From contig NZ_AP022561.1 of NCBI RefSeq assembly GCF_010726245.1, forward strand, positions 1,798,001-1,862,000: a stretch of DNA of 64,000 nucleotides. Direction: 5' to 3'. Origin of the DNA: Mycolicibacterium aichiense. Its GTDB lineage: Bacteria; Actinomycetota; Actinomycetes; Mycobacteriales; Mycobacteriaceae. The notes below the pieces were generated by a model. That model had not been told where the DNA came from and did not search any database. It worked only from the letters and a program-made list of their open reading frames with translations. A program made the position numbers and the translations under genes. This document shows, one piece after another, positions 36,199 to 48,591 of the stretch. Position 1 is the first letter of the stretch, and each line of letters starts with the position of its first letter.

Positions 36199-37329
36199 TC
36201 AGGTGTTGTCGGCGTTGCTGCGCGGGAATCCGCCGCCCTGCGGGAAGAGCGGGAAGACCACGTCGTCGAGCTTTTCGGCGTCACCGGCGGTGCGGTTGAC
36301 CGTTGCGCCCCAGATGTTTCCGTCCGGCGCGACCTGCAACGCCCACGCGTGGCCGTGCGTGTCCTGGCGCACCACCTCGGGCTCACCCGTCACCGACCCG
36401 GTGCCCTTCGCCAGTCGCACTGCCACAGTCTGCTTGGCGTTGACCAGGTTCACCAGGATCGTGCCGTCCAATGCGGCGCAGCCCGCGACGCCGGGACGGT
36501 CCGGCCACGTCCACACCGTGGAGGTCTTGGCATCCGGGGTGATGCGCTGCAGGCGGTCACCGGCGGCGGAGCGGTCAGTGATGTAGAGCGACTTGTCGGT
36601 GGGATCGATGCACATGCCACCGGCCGGACCCATGCCGGACAGCGCGGTGGTGGGCGGGGCGGGTTGGACGGTGGTCGGCTGCTCCAGCCGGATGACCTTG
36701 CCGGCCAACGACTTCGGATCCGCGGCCAGGGCCGGGTTGCCGGCGTCGCCGGTCTGCACGACGAGCGTCGTCGGGCTGGTGAAGATCAACGATCCGCTAT
36801 TGCCGGTGGCGCCCTTGGGAATCCCGGTCAGAATGTCCTTCGGGATGTCGCCGTCGGCAACCCGGATCACCCGATTGTCGGTGGGCGTGCTGATGTAGGC
36901 GTACATCAGCCGGTCCTGCGAGTAGGTGGGGGACAGCACGATGTCCATCAACCCGCCGTCACCGCTGGGATCGACCGGGATGACGGTGCGGACCTTCGGC
37001 TCGGCGCTCACCGACACGTCTTTGACGGCACCGGTGGTGCGTTCGGCCACCAGGGCCGTCTTGCTGTCCGGGCCCATGATCAATCCGCTGGTGCTCTCCA
37101 GGCAGCCCTGCATGACGCCGGGCGCGGGGCAGACCTTGGGGAAGGGCTTGGGCGGCAGCGGCGGTGGGGGCGGCGGGGTCGACGATTGGCCCGGGGCCAG
37201 CTGCGGAGCAGTCGTGAAAGGCTGCGAAATGTCGTTGTTGAACTTCGCGCAGCCCGCCGACGACCCGGCAACGACCGTCACGGCACAGAGCCCGGCCAGC
37301 ACTCCGCGAACCGACCGGCGTACCTGCAT
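36199..37329 (-). CDS. lppZ: Lipoprotein LppZ, beta-propeller (sorbosone-dehydrogenase-like)
   Basis: The protein has 376 residues. A signal peptide ends in the lipobox SSAGC (Cys27), so it is lipid-anchored outside the cytoplasmic membrane. A Pro-rich linker (PPPPPPLPPKPFP) is followed by a propeller resembling glucose/sorbosone dehydrogenases (GPAGGMCIDPTDKSLYITD). Reaction not known. The start at ATG 37329 is supported by a leaderless -10 box. It marks the return to M. tuberculosis gene order (Rv3006). Confidence 0.9.
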   Translation of the reverse strand: MQVRRSVRGVLAGLCAVTVVAGSSAGCAKFNNDISQPFTTAPQLAPGQSSTPPPPPPLPPKPFPKVCPAPGVMQGCLESTSGLIMGPDSKTALVAERTTGAVKDVSVSAEPKVRTVIPVDPSGDGGLMDIVLSPTYSQDRLMYAYISTPTDNRVIRVADGDIPKDILTGIPKGATGNSGSLIFTSPTTLVVQTGDAGNPALAADPKSLAGKVIRLEQPTTVQPAPPTTALSGMGPAGGMCIDPTDKSLYITDRSAAGDRLQRITPDAKTSTVWTWPDRPGVAGCAALDGTILVNLVNAKQTVAVRLAKGTGSVTGEPEVVRQDTHGHAWALQVAPDGNIWGATVNRTAGDAEKLDDVVFPLFPQGGGFPRSNADNT

Positions 37330-37336
37330 GCCCGCC

Positions 37337-37342
37337 AGGTTA
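37337..37342 (-). promoter_or_regulatory. -10 element of a leaderless lppZ promoter
   Basis: On the minus strand TAACCT lies 7 nt before the lppZ ATG at 37329, with no ribosome-binding site between. Confidence 0.55.
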
Positions 37343-37452
37343 CGGATATCGCGCCGATGTTCGCCACGACGGCCCGGCAACGACGCCAAATCCAGGCAAT
37401 ATTGGCCGCTAGAAGCGCCGCACAAATCCCAGGTTTGCACCCCGGGTGGCCT

Positions 37453-37458
37453 TACTCT
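37453..37458 (+). promoter_or_regulatory. -10 element of a leaderless DoxX-family gene promoter
   Basis: TACTCT lies 7 nt before the GTG at 37466 and fixes that start among several upstream in-frame candidates. Confidence 0.55.
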
Positions 37459-37465
37459 GACTCCC

Positions 37466-38299
37466 GTGACGAGTCAAGGCCCCGATCCGCACTGGCAGCG
37501 CCCCGACGATTCCTCGGCCCGGCCGATGTCGGCCAAGCTGGTCGACCCGGAGGACGATCTCCCCTCAGCCACTTACGGTGGCGACTTCGAGACCACGACG
37601 ATTCCGCACTACACGTCCGGACTGCCGGGTTCGGCGCCGTCAACCGGCTACGGCCTGTTGCACGACCCCGAGCCGTTGCCCTACGTGCAGCCGCATCTTG
37701 ACCCGACGCCCTCGCAGGCCACGCCGATGGAGATCGAGCCCATCGACGCCGAAGAACGCGCGAAGGCCGCCGGCCGCCGAGGTACCCAGGACCTTGGCAT
37801 GTTGCTGTTGCGCGTCGTCATCGGTGCGGCGTTCATCGGGCACGGACTGCAGAAGGCCTTCGGCTGGTGGGGTGGCCAGGGGTTGGACGGCTTCAAGACC
37901 GCGCTCGCTGATGCCGGCTATCAGCACGCCAGTGTGCTCACCTATGCCGGTGCCGGCGCCCAGATCCTGGTAGGTGTGCTGCTGGTGCTCGGGCTTTTCA
38001 CCCCGATCGCCGCTGCCGGCGGGGTCGCCTACCTGGTGAACAGCTTGCTCACGATCATCTCGGCACAGCGCCAGGACGGCTACCTCGCCGTGTTGGGACC
38101 GGACGGCATCGAGTACCTGCTGGTGCTGATCGTCGCGACGTCGGCAGTGATCCTGGTCGGACCCGGTCGCTACGGATTCGACGGCGGCCGCGGCTGGGCC
38201 AGGCGCCCGTTCGTCGGATCGTTCATCGCGTTGCTGCTCGGCATCGGTGGCGGCATCGCGGCGTGGGTGTTCCTGCACGGCAACAACCCACTGGCCTGA
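37466..38299 (+). CDS. DoxX-family membrane protein (Rv3005c type)
   Basis: The protein has 277 residues. About 110 hydrophilic, Pro/Asp-rich residues precede a DoxX domain with four membrane segments (LGMLLLRVVIGAAFIGHGLQKAF; ILVGVLLVLGLFTPIAAAGGVAYLV; YLLVLIVATSAVILVG; FIALLLGIGGGIAAWVF). The M. tuberculosis homologue works in a membrane oxidoreductase complex with SodA and SseA against oxidative stress; that role is assumed by homology. It abuts cfp6 convergently with no gap. Confidence 0.88.
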   Translation: MTSQGPDPHWQRPDDSSARPMSAKLVDPEDDLPSATYGGDFETTTIPHYTSGLPGSAPSTGYGLLHDPEPLPYVQPHLDPTPSQATPMEIEPIDAEERAKAAGRRGTQDLGMLLLRVVIGAAFIGHGLQKAFGWWGGQGLDGFKTALADAGYQHASVLTYAGAGAQILVGVLLVLGLFTPIAAAGGVAYLVNSLLTIISAQRQDGYLAVLGPDGIEYLLVLIVATSAVILVGPGRYGFDGGRGWARRPFVGSFIALLLGIGGGIAAWVFLHGNNPLA

Positions 38300-38704
38300 T
38301 CACTCGTACGGATTGGGCACCCGCCCGCCGCTGGCCTGCGCCAGCAGCGGCAGCGTCGTGAACGTCACCGCGGGCAACAGCAGCTGCGAACCGTCCCGCA
38401 AGTGCGCCCGTGCCCACGATGTGCGCTCGAACCCGAGCCCGTCCACCTCATCCCAGCCGACTGTGCGGCTGGCGAACAACGTGCGTGCCGTCAGGGTGTT
38501 GCGGTCAGCCACGGTGCGCAGCCGCACGATCGCCACCGACGCCAGGACGGGCAGCACCATGAACACCGCGCCCCAGGTGGGGAACACGGTGATCATCACC
38601 AGCAGGCCCAATGCCAGGAAGCCCGAGGCGAAATGCGCCATCGGCGACATCCGGATCACCACAGGTTTGGTCGTCGATTCATCGGGTGCACGACGGGAGG
38701 CCAT
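38300..38704 (-). CDS. cfp6: Cfp6-like small membrane protein with PH-like domain
   Basis: The protein has 134 residues. Two hydrophobic segments (FASGFLALGLLVMITVF; AVFMVLPVLASVAIV) are followed by a PH-like domain with WDEVDGLGFERTSWARAHLRDGSQLLLPAV, typical of actinobacterial PH_6 proteins. Position matches Rv3004 (cfp6). Alternative in-frame ATGs lie at 38713 and 38716; GGTGGG best fits 38704. Confidence 0.82.
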   Translation of the reverse strand: MASRRAPDESTTKPVVIRMSPMAHFASGFLALGLLVMITVFPTWGAVFMVLPVLASVAIVRLRTVADRNTLTARTLFASRTVGWDEVDGLGFERTSWARAHLRDGSQLLLPAVTFTTLPLLAQASGGRVPNPYE

Positions 38705-38794
38705 GGCCGCCATCATCCCACCAACCGGCGGCGCGACGTGGGGCCCGCGTCGGGATTTGACGCCTGACCAGTGCGGAGGCTACCGTCGCAGGTT

Positions 38795-38866
38795 ATGAAG
38801 ACCGGCGGAATGCTCGTAGTAATTGGCCAGCGCGTTGGTGCCGCGCTTGCCCCGACACGGGCATAG
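38795..38866 (+). CDS. Branched-chain leader peptide of the ilvBNC attenuator
   Basis: A 23-codon frame starts MKTGGMLVVIGQ and contains a Leu-Val-Val-Ile run (codons 7-10) plus Val14 and Leu18. GGAGG lies at 38775-38779 and AGG just before the ATG. It ends 20 bases before a rho-independent terminator and 96 bases before ilvB, the classic order for attenuation by ribosome stalling when charged Leu/Val/Ile tRNAs are short. Similar leaders precede ilvB in corynebacteria. Confidence 0.75.
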   Translation: MKTGGMLVVIGQRVGAALAPTRA

Positions 38867-38886
38867 CCACACGCACCAGCGCGCAA

Positions 38887-38925
38887 CCCTCGTACAGCCG
38901 CCGAAGCTGACGGGGGTTTTTTCTT
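38887..38925 (+). terminator. Attenuator terminator before ilvB
   Basis: The stem pairs CCCTCGT(A)CAGC at 38887-38898 with GCTGACGGGGG at 38906-38916 (11 pairs, one G-T, one bulged A), followed by TTTTTT at 38917-38922. Mycobacterial DNA rarely has such a T run, so it is a strong intrinsic terminator. Confidence 0.8.
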
Positions 38926-38962
38926 GCCCGAAGAAATGAACAGCATCGAAAAGGACGACATC

Positions 38963-40821
38963 GTGAGCGCACCCACGCGACCACCCGAGCCGTCGGCCAC
39001 CGCCGACAGCCCAGGCGCAGCACATTCCGCCGGTAAGAACGGCACGACCGCCGCCAAGCGCGTCGCCCCGGAGCAGCTCACGGGCGCCCAGGCGGTAGTC
39101 CGCTCGTTGGAGGAGATCGGTGTCGAGACGATCTTCGGCATCCCGGGCGGCGCGGTGCTGCCGGTCTACGACCCGCTCTACGACTCCCAGAAACTGCGCC
39201 ATGTGCTGGTTCGCCACGAACAGGGCGCCGGGCACGCCGCCAGCGGTTATGCCCACGCCACCGGCAAGGTCGGGGTCATGATGGCCACCTCGGGCCCGGG
39301 TGCCACCAACCTGGTCACCCCACTGGCCGACGCACAGATGGACTCGATCCCCGTGGTCGCCATCACCGGCCAGGTCGGACGGACGCTGATCGGCACCGAC
39401 GCCTTCCAGGAAGCGGACATTTCCGGCATCACGATGCCGATCACCAAGCACAATTTCCTGGTGCGCAACGGCGACGACATCCCGCGGGTGATCGCCGAGG
39501 CATTCCACATCGCGTCAAGCGGACGGCCGGGCGCTGTTCTCGTTGACATCCCGAAGGACATCCTGCAGGGGCAGTGCACGTTCTCCTGGCCGCCGCAGAT
39601 CGACCTGCCCGGCTACAAGCCGAACACCAAGCCGCACAGCAGGCAGATCCGTGAGGCCGCCAAGCTGATCGCGGCGGCGCGCAAGCCGGTGCTCTATGTC
39701 GGCGGCGGCGTGATCCGCGGCGACGCCACGGCCGAGCTGCGGACGCTGGCCGAGCTGACCGGTATCCCGGTGGTGACCACGCTGATGGCGCGCGGTGCGT
39801 TCCCGGACAGCCACGAGCAGAACCTGGGCATGCCGGGCATGCACGGCACCGTCGCCGCGGTGGCCGGTCTACAGAAGAGCGACCTGCTGATCGCACTGGG
39901 CGCGCGGTTCGACGACCGGGTGACCGGCAAGCTGGATTCCTTTGCCCCCGAGGCGAAGGTGATCCACGTCGACATCGACCCGGCCGAGATCGGTAAGAAC
40001 CGCAACGCCGACGTGCCGATCGTGGGCGACGTCAAGCTGGCGATCAGCGAGCTGATCGAGGCGCTGCGCAAGATCGGCGCGGATCCACGGGCTAACCAGG
40101 GTGACTGGTGGGAGTATCTGAACGGGATCCAGGCGACCTACCCGCTGAGCTACGACCCGCAGCACGACGGCAGCCTCAGCCCGGAATACGTGATCTCCCA
40201 GCTGGGCAAGATCGCCGGGCCGGACGCCATCTACGTCGCGGGCGTCGGCCAGCACCAGATGTGGGCCGCGCAGTTCATCTCCTACGAAAACCCGCGCACC
40301 TGGCTGAACTCCGGCGGTCTGGGCACCATGGGCTACGCCGTTCCGGCGGCCATGGGCGCCAAGATGGCCCGCCCCGAAGCCGAGGTGTGGGCGATCGACG
40401 GTGACGGCTGCTTCCAGATGACCAATCAGGAGCTGGCCACCTGCGCGGTCGAAGGGGTGCCGATCAAGGTCGCGCTGATCAACAACGGCAACCTGGGCAT
40501 GGTGCGTCAGTGGCAGACCCTGTTCTACGAAGAGCGCTACAGCCAAACCGATCTGGCCACCCACAGCCATCGCATCCCGGACTTCGTCAAGCTGGCCGAG
40601 GCCTACGGGTGCGTCGGGTTGCGGTGCGAGCGTGAAGAAGACGTCGCCGATGTGATCAACCAGGCCCGGGCCATCAACGACCGCCCGGTGGTGATCGACT
40701 TCATCGTCGGGGCCGACGCCCAGGTGTGGCCGATGGTCGCCGCCGGCTGCGGCAACGACGAGATCATGGCGGCGCGCAATATCCGCCCGCTGTTCGACGA
40801 CAATGAGGAGGGACGGGCCTG

Positions 40822-40822
<1 letters not shown>
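38963..40822 (+). CDS. ilvB: Acetohydroxyacid synthase large subunit
   Basis: IlvB (619 residues) condenses two pyruvates, or pyruvate with 2-oxobutyrate, in valine/leucine/isoleucine synthesis. The catalytic Glu is in [15 protein letters not shown] and the ThDP/Mg2+ motif is [30 protein letters not shown]. Sequence agrees nearly throughout with remembered M. tuberculosis IlvB1. GTG 38963 ([11 protein letters not shown], after AAAAGGACG) was chosen; ATG 38936 is possible but closer to the attenuator. ilvN follows with one-base overlap. Confidence 0.96.
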
Positions 40823-42388
<1,566 letters not shown>

Positions 42389-42393
42389 CTACG

Positions 42394-42440
42394 AATCGGG
42401 CGCGATTTCCGGGGTACAGCACCGGAAATCGCGCCCGATT
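42394..42440. terminator. Bidirectional terminator after ilvC
   Basis: A perfect 19-bp inverted repeat, AATCGGGCGCGATTTCCGG at 42394-42412 and its complement at 42422-42440, has a 9-nt loop. It lies between convergent ends of ilvC and the FAD oxidoreductase, whose stop codon it touches. No T run follows. Confidence 0.85.
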
Positions 42441-43866
42441 ACGGTGCGAGCGAGGGCAGCGGCAGGCCGAATTCGCGCTTGAGCACCGTGCGCGCGGCGT
42501 AGTAGCCGCACATCCCATGTACGCCGGTGCCCGGCGGAGTCGCCGACGAACTCAGGTACGCCTTGGGGATCGGGGTGGTCCACGGATTCCAGCGCAGGGT
42601 CGGGCCGACCATCGCTGCGAACAGCGTCGCACCGCCCACGATGATGTCGCCGCCGACGTAGTTCGCGTTGTGCTCAGGCATCTGCGCCGCGGTCACACAT
42701 CGCGACGCCAGCACCAGATCCCGGAAGCCGGGCGCGGCGTTCTCGAACAGCCGGATGACCGTCTCGGTGACGTCCTCGGTGGAGCCAGACGGAACATGGG
42801 CGTAGGTCCACAGCGGTCGGCGTCCCGCGGAGTCGACCCGCGACGGGTCGGACAGGTGCGGCAGCGCCGCCAATGTCATCGGCCACTCGGCGTGCCGTCC
42901 CGAGGCGATCTCCTTCTCGCCGTAGGCCATCTGCGCGCGGGTCCCACCCATGTGGATGGTGGGGGAGTTCGCCATCCGCTCGTCACGCCAGGGGATGTCA
43001 CCGGAGAGTACGAAGTCCACCTTGCAGACACCCGGTCCGAACTTGTAGCGCCGCAAGGACTTTGCGTAAGCACCCGGCACCGCCGAGCCATAGATGTCCA
43101 GCAGTGCGGTCGGCGCGGTGTCGTAGATCACCACACCCGGCGGTGGTGAGGTCACCGGCTCACCGACAACCAGTTCGCCGCCGTGGGCCTGCAGATCGGC
43201 CAGCATCGCGTCGACGATCACCTGGCTGCCGCCGACCGGCACCGGCCAGCCCGCGGTGTGCGCCACCGTGCCGAGCATGATCCCGGCGCCACTGTTCACC
43301 GGCGACGGCATCGTCGAAATGGCATGAGTGCCAACGCCGGTGAACAACGCGCGGGCATCCTCGCCGCGCAGCACGCCCCACGCCGGACTGCCCTGGGCGA
43401 GTACCCGCAGCCCCGATCGCACGGTGGTGAGGAGATCCGGCGGTAGCGAGCGTTTGTCGCCGAGGAAGAATCCGAGCACGCCGTCGGGGTGAGAGGCCAG
43501 TGGGCCGAACAGCCGGCGCCATGAGTTGCCGTCGTCGAGTTCGGCGCAGGTGCGCTGCAGCGAGTGATACGCGATCGCGGCGGGCCGGTTCGGCAGTGGG
43601 TTCGCGTACGAGATCTCCGGGACCACCAGTTGAACCCCGCGCGCCGGGAGGTCGAACTCGGCGAAGAACGGCGAGGCCAGTGCCAGCGGGTGCACGGCCG
43701 AGCAGACGTCATGCCGGATGTCGGGATATTCCGGGTCGGCCGCGGTGCGGGCACCGCCGCCGACCGTCGGCTGGCCTTCGATGACGCGCACGGACAACCC
43801 GGCGCGCGCGCAGATGACGGCGGCCGCCAACCCATTGGGACCACTACCGACGACGGTCACGTCCAC
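42439..43866 (-). CDS. FAD-dependent oxidoreductase, phytoene-desaturase-like (Rv2997 type)
   Basis: The protein has 475 residues. N-terminal dinucleotide motif [38 protein letters not shown] is typical of the CrtI/amine-oxidase superfamily; the C-terminal FAD motif is [15 protein letters not shown]. It starts with GTG at 43866. Substrate unknown; the neighbouring amino-acid genes give no clue and no carotenoid genes are near. Confidence 0.88.
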   Translation of the reverse strand: MDVTVVGSGPNGLAAAVICARAGLSVRVIEGQPTVGGGARTAADPEYPDIRHDVCSAVHPLALASPFFAEFDLPARGVQLVVPEISYANPLPNRPAAIAYHSLQRTCAELDDGNSWRRLFGPLASHPDGVLGFFLGDKRSLPPDLLTTVRSGLRVLAQGSPAWGVLRGEDARALFTGVGTHAISTMPSPVNSGAGIMLGTVAHTAGWPVPVGGSQVIVDAMLADLQAHGGELVVGEPVTSPPPGVVIYDTAPTALLDIYGSAVPGAYAKSLRRYKFGPGVCKVDFVLSGDIPWRDERMANSPTIHMGGTRAQMAYGEKEIASGRHAEWPMTLAALPHLSDPSRVDSAGRRPLWTYAHVPSGSTEDVTETVIRLFENAAPGFRDLVLASRCVTAAQMPEHNANYVGGDIIVGGATLFAAMVGPTLRWNPWTTPIPKAYLSSSATPPGTGVHGMCGYYAARTVLKREFGLPLPSLAP

Positions 43867-43918
43867 CGCCTAAGTAGACCGCACCACGGCCGATGATCGT
43901 CCACCGGGCGACAACCAC

Positions 43919-43924
43919 TAGGCT
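43919..43924 (+). promoter_or_regulatory. -10 element of a leaderless serA promoter
   Basis: TAGGCT lies 7 nt before GTG 43932 and supports that start over ATG 43893. Confidence 0.55.
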
Positions 43925-43931
43925 GACCGGC

Positions 43932-45518
43932 GTGAATCTGCCCGTTGTACTGATCGCAGACAAGCTCGCCGAGTCGACCGTCGCGGCCCTGGGTGACCAG
44001 GTCGAGGTGCGTTGGGTCGACGGCCCGGACCGGCCCAAACTGCTGGCCGCCGTCGCCGACGCCGACGCACTGCTGGTGCGCTCGGCCACCACGGTGGACG
44101 CCGAGGTCATCGCCGCCGCTCCGAAGCTGAAGATCGTCGCCCGTGCCGGGGTCGGACTGGACAACGTCGACGTCGACGCCGCCACCGCCGCCGGGGTGCT
44201 GGTCGTCAACGCGCCGACGTCGAATATCCACAGCGCCGCCGAGCATGCGCTGGCCCTGATGCTCTCGGCCGCGCGACAGATCCCCGCCGCCGACGCGACG
44301 CTGCGCGAGCACACCTGGAAGCGGTCGTCGTTCTCCGGCACCGAGATCTTCGGCAAGACCGTCGGCGTGGTGGGTCTGGGCCGCATCGGACAGCTGGTGG
44401 CGCAGCGACTGGCCGCCTTCGGCACCCACGTCATCGCCTACGACCCGTACGTGCCGGCCGCCCGCGCCGCTCAGCTCGGCATCGAGCTGATGTCGCTCGA
44501 CGACCTGCTGGCCCGCGCCGACTTCATCTCCGTGCACCTGCCCAAGACCCCGGAGACCGCCGGTCTGCTCGGCAAGGAGGCCCTGGCGAAGACCAAGAAG
44601 GGCGTGGTCATCGTCAACGCGGCCCGTGGTGGTCTGATCGACGAGCAAGCCCTTGCTGATGCGATCACCAGCGGGCATGTGTTCGCGGCCGGCCTCGACG
44701 TCTTCAGCACCGAACCATGCACCGACAGCCCGCTGTTCGAACTGCCGCAGGTGGTCGTCACCCCGCACCTGGGCGCCTCCACCGCCGAGGCTCAGGACCG
44801 GGCAGGCACCGACGTGGCGGCGAGCGTCAAGCTGGCGCTGGCCGGCGAGTTCGTGCCGGATGCGGTGAACGTCGGCGGCGGCGCGGTCAGCGAAGAGGTG
44901 GCGCCCTGGCTGGACCTGGCTCGCAAGCTCGGCCTTCTCGTCGGGGTGCTGTCGACCGGTGCCGCGTCGAACCTGTCGGTCCGGGTCTCCGGTGAGATCG
45001 CCTCCGAAGATGTTGAGGTACTGAAACTTTCGGCTCTGCGCGGGTTCTTCTCGACGGTGACCGATCAGCAGGTGACATTCGTCAACGCGCCGAACCTGGC
45101 GGCCGAGCGCGGGTTGCAGAGCGAACTGACAACGGCCAGTGAAAGCCCCAACCACCGCAGCCTGGTCGATGTCCGGGTGGTCGGTCCCGACGGCACGGCC
45201 ACCAACGTGTCCGGCACGTTGTCCGGCCCGCAACAGGTCGAGAAGGTCGTCCAGATCAACGGGCGCAACTTCGATCTGCGCGCCGAGGGCGTGAACCTGG
45301 TGCTGCACTACTCGGATCAGCCCGGCGCGCTGGGCAAGATCGGCACGGTGCTCGGCAACGCCGACGTGAACATCCTGGCGGCCCAGCTGAGCCAGGACAC
45401 CAGCGGCGAGGCCGCGACCCTGATGCTGCGGCTGGACCGCGATGTGTCCGACGATGTCCGGTCGGCGATCCGCACGGCCGTCGGCGCGACGACCCTGGAA
45501 GTGGTGGACCTGTCATGA
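43932..45518 (+). CDS. serA: D-3-phosphoglycerate dehydrogenase
   Basis: SerA (528 residues) starts serine synthesis. NAD motif [13 protein letters not shown], catalytic region [11 protein letters not shown] and [14 protein letters not shown], an intervening domain, and a C-terminal ACT domain ([26 protein letters not shown]) that binds serine: the long type I form of mycobacteria. GTG 43932 ([11 protein letters not shown]) agrees with M. tuberculosis SerA1. The stop overlaps leuB (ATGA). Confidence 0.96.
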   Translation: MNLPVVLIADKLAESTVAALGDQVEVRWVDGPDRPKLLAAVADADALLVRSATTVDAEVIAAAPKLKIVARAGVGLDNVDVDAATAAGVLVVNAPTSNIHSAAEHALALMLSAARQIPAADATLREHTWKRSSFSGTEIFGKTVGVVGLGRIGQLVAQRLAAFGTHVIAYDPYVPAARAAQLGIELMSLDDLLARADFISVHLPKTPETAGLLGKEALAKTKKGVVIVNAARGGLIDEQALADAITSGHVFAAGLDVFSTEPCTDSPLFELPQVVVTPHLGASTAEAQDRAGTDVAASVKLALAGEFVPDAVNVGGGAVSEEVAPWLDLARKLGLLVGVLSTGAASNLSVRVSGEIASEDVEVLKLSALRGFFSTVTDQQVTFVNAPNLAAERGLQSELTTASESPNHRSLVDVRVVGPDGTATNVSGTLSGPQQVEKVVQINGRNFDLRAEGVNLVLHYSDQPGALGKIGTVLGNADVNILAAQLSQDTSGEAATLMLRLDRDVSDDVRSAIRTAVGATTLEVVDLS

Positions 45519-46525
45519 AATTGGCGGTGATCGCGGGCGACGGCATCGGCCCGGAAGTGATCGGCGAAGCGCTGCAGGTGCTCGACGTGGTGCTGCCCGG
45601 CGTGGACAAGACCGAGTACGACCTCGGTGCGCGTCGCTATCACGCCAGCGGTGAGCTGCTCACCGAGGAGACCATCGAGGAACTGCGCGGCTACGACGCC
45701 ATCCTGCTCGGTGCGATCGGCGACCCGTCGGTGCCCAGCGGAGTTCTCGAGCGCGGGCTGCTGCTCAAACTCCGGTTCGCCCTGGACCATCACGTCAACC
45801 TGCGACCGGGTCGGTTGTATCCGGGTGTGGACAGTCCGCTGTCCGGGGTGACCGGCATCGATTTCGTCGTGGTGCGCGAAGGCACCGAGGGCCCCTACAC
45901 CGGAAACGGCGGCGCGCTGCGCGTCGGGACGCCGCACGAGGTGGCCACCGAGGTCAGCGTGAACACCGCGTTCGGCGTCGAGCGCGTGGTGCGCGATGCG
46001 TTCGCCCGTGCGCAGTCCCGCCGCAAGCATCTGACGCTGGTGCACAAGACGAATGTGCTGACGTTCGCGGGCAGCCTGTGGTCACGGGTGGTGGCCGAGG
46101 TCGGCACCGAATTCCCCGATGTGGAAGTCGCGTATCAGCACATTGATGCCGCCACCATCCACATGGTCACCGACCCGGGGCGGTTCGACGTCATCGTCAC
46201 CGACAACCTCTTCGGCGACATCATCACTGATCTGTCGGCCGCCGTCTGCGGCGGGATCGGCCTGGCTGCGAGCGGCAATATCGATGCCACGCGCACCAAT
46301 CCGTCGATGTTCGAACCGGTCCACGGCAGCGCGCCCGACATCGCGGGTCAGGGCATCGCAGACCCGACGGCCGCGGTGATGTCGGTGGCGCTGCTGCTCG
46401 GTCACGTCGGCGAGGACGCCGCGGCGGCCCGGGTCGACAAGGCTGTCGCCCATCACCTGGCCACGCGTGGCGATGCGACGTTGTCGACCGGCGAGGTCGG
46501 CGACCGCATCCGCGCAGCGCTCTAG
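45515..46525 (+). CDS. leuB: 3-isopropylmalate dehydrogenase
   Basis: LeuB (336 residues) oxidatively decarboxylates isopropylmalate in leucine synthesis. [27 protein letters not shown] and the signature [26 protein letters not shown] are present. The 4-base overlap with serA indicates co-transcription. It converges with the transporter gene by 4 bases. Confidence 0.96.
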   Translation: MKLAVIAGDGIGPEVIGEALQVLDVVLPGVDKTEYDLGARRYHASGELLTEETIEELRGYDAILLGAIGDPSVPSGVLERGLLLKLRFALDHHVNLRPGRLYPGVDSPLSGVTGIDFVVVREGTEGPYTGNGGALRVGTPHEVATEVSVNTAFGVERVVRDAFARAQSRRKHLTLVHKTNVLTFAGSLWSRVVAEVGTEFPDVEVAYQHIDAATIHMVTDPGRFDVIVTDNLFGDIITDLSAAVCGGIGLAASGNIDATRTNPSMFEPVHGSAPDIAGQGIADPTAAVMSVALLLGHVGEDAAAARVDKAVAHHLATRGDATLSTGEVGDRIRAAL

Positions 46526-47709
46526 TCCTGACGCGGCGGGTCCGTCGGGACCAGCGGGAGCGCGACGAGCGGGAACAGCGCGCACACGGCGAAGGCCACG
46601 GGGTAACCCAGGACACCGATCAGCGCGCCGAACAGTGGCGGCACGATACCGGTGGTCAGCAGTTGGCTGGTGTTCTGCGCGCCCAACGCCCGGCCGCTCC
46701 AGAACGGCCCGGTGATCTCGGCGATCGCGGTGAACGCCAATCCGTTGTCGCTCACCGTGATCACCGACGCCGCGACCATCACCGCGATGCTCAGCGGTGA
46801 ATGCAGCGCGTCGGTCAGTGCCAGCAGGAACATCGCCGCCGACGCCGCCAACGCGATCGTGCGAATCGGCCGCAGCCGCAGACCCAGCCGGTCCGACCAG
46901 CGCCCGGCGGCGATGCGCCCCAGCGCTCCCAGGATCTGCGCGAACATCACCATCAGTCCGGCGGCCTGCGCCGTCCAGCCACGGTCGGTGATCAGCCACA
47001 CCAGGGTGAATGTCCACACCACGCATTGCGGCACCACCAGCAGCACCGACACGGCGTGGATGCGCCACAGCAGCGCCGAGCCGCGATAGGGGTTGGCCAG
47101 GTGCTCCGCCGGCGCCTCGGCTCGCGGAGGCCGCGGCGGATCGGCTACGGCGACGGCGCACACCACCGCCGCCACACCGCACACGATCGCCGGGAACAGC
47201 AGCGCGACGCCAACGCCGTGGGATTGGGCCAGCCGGGGAATCACCAACGCACCGAATGCCACTCCCAGCGGCTGGGCAGTCTGTCGGATGCCCATCACCA
47301 GCCCGCGCTGATGTGGCGGAAACCACCCGACCACCAGCCGCCCACTGGCCGAATTGCTGCTCGCGGCCGCCATTCCGCCCAGGAACAGGAAGACGCCCAC
47401 CACGAACAGTGAATGCGCGGCGGCCGCTGCGAGCGCCGCGGCGGCGGTCAGCGCCGAGCCGACCGACAACACGAAACGCTCACCGACCCGGTCCACCACA
47501 TAGCCCCAGGCGATCAGCGTGACGACCATGCCGAAGCTCGGCATCGCCGACACCAGGCCGGCTTTGGCCAGGTCGAGGCCCATCGTGGTGTGCAGGGTCG
47601 GAATGAGGAACGCCGCCCCGTTGATGAAGACGTTGGCGGACAGGGTTGCGAACAGCGCGATCACGAGCATCATCCATCGGCGCACAGTGCTGATCGTGTC
47701 GACGGCCAT
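46522..47709 (-). CDS. MFS transporter (Rv2994 type)
   Basis: The protein has 395 residues and 12 predicted membrane segments. The signature after helix 2 reads [19 protein letters not shown]. The position next to leuB matches Rv2994 in M. tuberculosis, a probable drug/solute exporter. Start at ATG 47709 gives a short cytoplasmic tail [12 protein letters not shown] before helix 1. Substrate unknown. Confidence 0.85.
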   Translation of the reverse strand: MAVDTISTVRRWMMLVIALFATLSANVFINGAAFLIPTLHTTMGLDLAKAGLVSAMPSFGMVVTLIAWGYVVDRVGERFVLSVGSALTAAAALAAAAAHSLFVVGVFLFLGGMAAASSNSASGRLVVGWFPPHQRGLVMGIRQTAQPLGVAFGALVIPRLAQSHGVGVALLFPAIVCGVAAVVCAVAVADPPRPPRAEAPAEHLANPYRGSALLWRIHAVSVLLVVPQCVVWTFTLVWLITDRGWTAQAAGLMVMFAQILGALGRIAAGRWSDRLGLRLRPIRTIALAASAAMFLLALTDALHSPLSIAVMVAASVITVSDNGLAFTAIAEITGPFWSGRALGAQNTSQLLTTGIVPPLFGALIGVLGYPVAFAVCALFPLVALPLVPTDPPRQD

Positions 47710-47802
47710 GCGTTCATGATCCCATTCGCGTCCCACAATGCTGAATCCATTTCTCGAAATATGAGACATCTGGGTGATAGCGGGAGCCGGCGGCCCGAGC
47801 AC

Positions 47803-47808
47803 TAGGCT
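47803..47808 (+). promoter_or_regulatory. -10 element before the FAA-hydrolase gene
   Basis: TAGGCT lies 6 nt before ATG 47815 with no ribosome-binding site, consistent with a leaderless transcript. Confidence 0.5.
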
Positions 47809-47814
47809 GTTGCC

Positions 47815-48591
47815 ATGCGCCTGGGTCGAATCGCCAGCCCCGATGGGGTCGCCTTCGTCAGTATCGAAGGTGACCGTGGGAGCGAAATCGTTCGTGAGAT
47901 CGCCGAACATCCGTTCGGCACGCCGACGTTCACCGGCCGGACCTGGCCGCTGGCCGATGTGCGCCTGCTGGCGCCGATCCTGGCCAGCAAGGTGGTGTGC
48001 ATGGGCAAGAATTACGCGGCGCACATCGCGGAGATGGGCGGCGAGGCACCGGAAGATCCGGTGATCTTCCTCAAGCCCAACACCGCAATCATCGGCCCCG
48101 GTGTGCCAATTCAGTTGCCTGTCAATGCTTCACCGGTACACCATGAGGGCGAACTCGCCGTCGTGATCGGCCGGCCGTGTAAGGACGTCCCTGCCGCCCG
48201 TGCCGCCGAGAACATCCTCGGCTACACCATCGCCAACGACGTGTCCGCCCGCGATCAGCAGAAAGCGGACGGTCAGTGGATGCGTGCGAAGGGTCACGAC
48301 ACGTTCTGCCCCGTCGGCCCGTGGATCGTCACCGACCTCGATCCCTCCGATCTGGAGATCCGCACCGAGGTCAACGGCGAGGTGCGCCAACTGAGCCGGA
48401 CTTCGATGATGATCCACGACATCGGCGCGATCATCGAGTGGATCTCGGCTGTGATGACGTTGCTGCCCGGTGATCTCATTCTCACCGGCACGCCCGAAGG
48501 CGTCGGTCCGATCGAGAACGGCGACACCGTCAGCATCAGCGTTGAGGGCATCGGAACGTTGTCCAATCCCGTGATCCGAAAGGCCAATTGA
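47815..48591 (+). CDS. Fumarylacetoacetate-hydrolase-family protein (Rv2993c type)
   Basis: The protein has 258 residues. The FAH fold is shown by [15 protein letters not shown], metal ligands in [13 protein letters not shown] (Glu-x-Glu) and [14 protein letters not shown], and [15 protein letters not shown] at the end. Related enzymes hydrate, decarboxylate or hydrolyse 2-oxo acids (HpaG-type). Precise substrate unknown. gltX starts in its stop codon (TGATG). Confidence 0.9.
   Translation: MRLGRIASPDGVAFVSIEGDRGSEIVREIAEHPFGTPTFTGRTWPLADVRLLAPILASKVVCMGKNYAAHIAEMGGEAPEDPVIFLKPNTAIIGPGVPIQLPVNASPVHHEGELAVVIGRPCKDVPAARAAENILGYTIANDVSARDQQKADGQWMRAKGHDTFCPVGPWIVTDLDPSDLEIRTEVNGEVRQLSRTSMMIHDIGAIIEWISAVMTLLPGDLILTGTPEGVGPIENGDTVSISVEGIGTLSNPVIRKAN

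Noticed and set aside
38795..38962. T-box or metabolite riboswitch before ilvB
   Set aside because: No T-box sequence is seen, and a leader peptide rich in branched-chain codons explains the terminator better.
43893..43931. serA start at ATG 43893
   Set aside because: It would overlap the -10 box; GTG 43932 fits the orthologue and the leaderless spacing.
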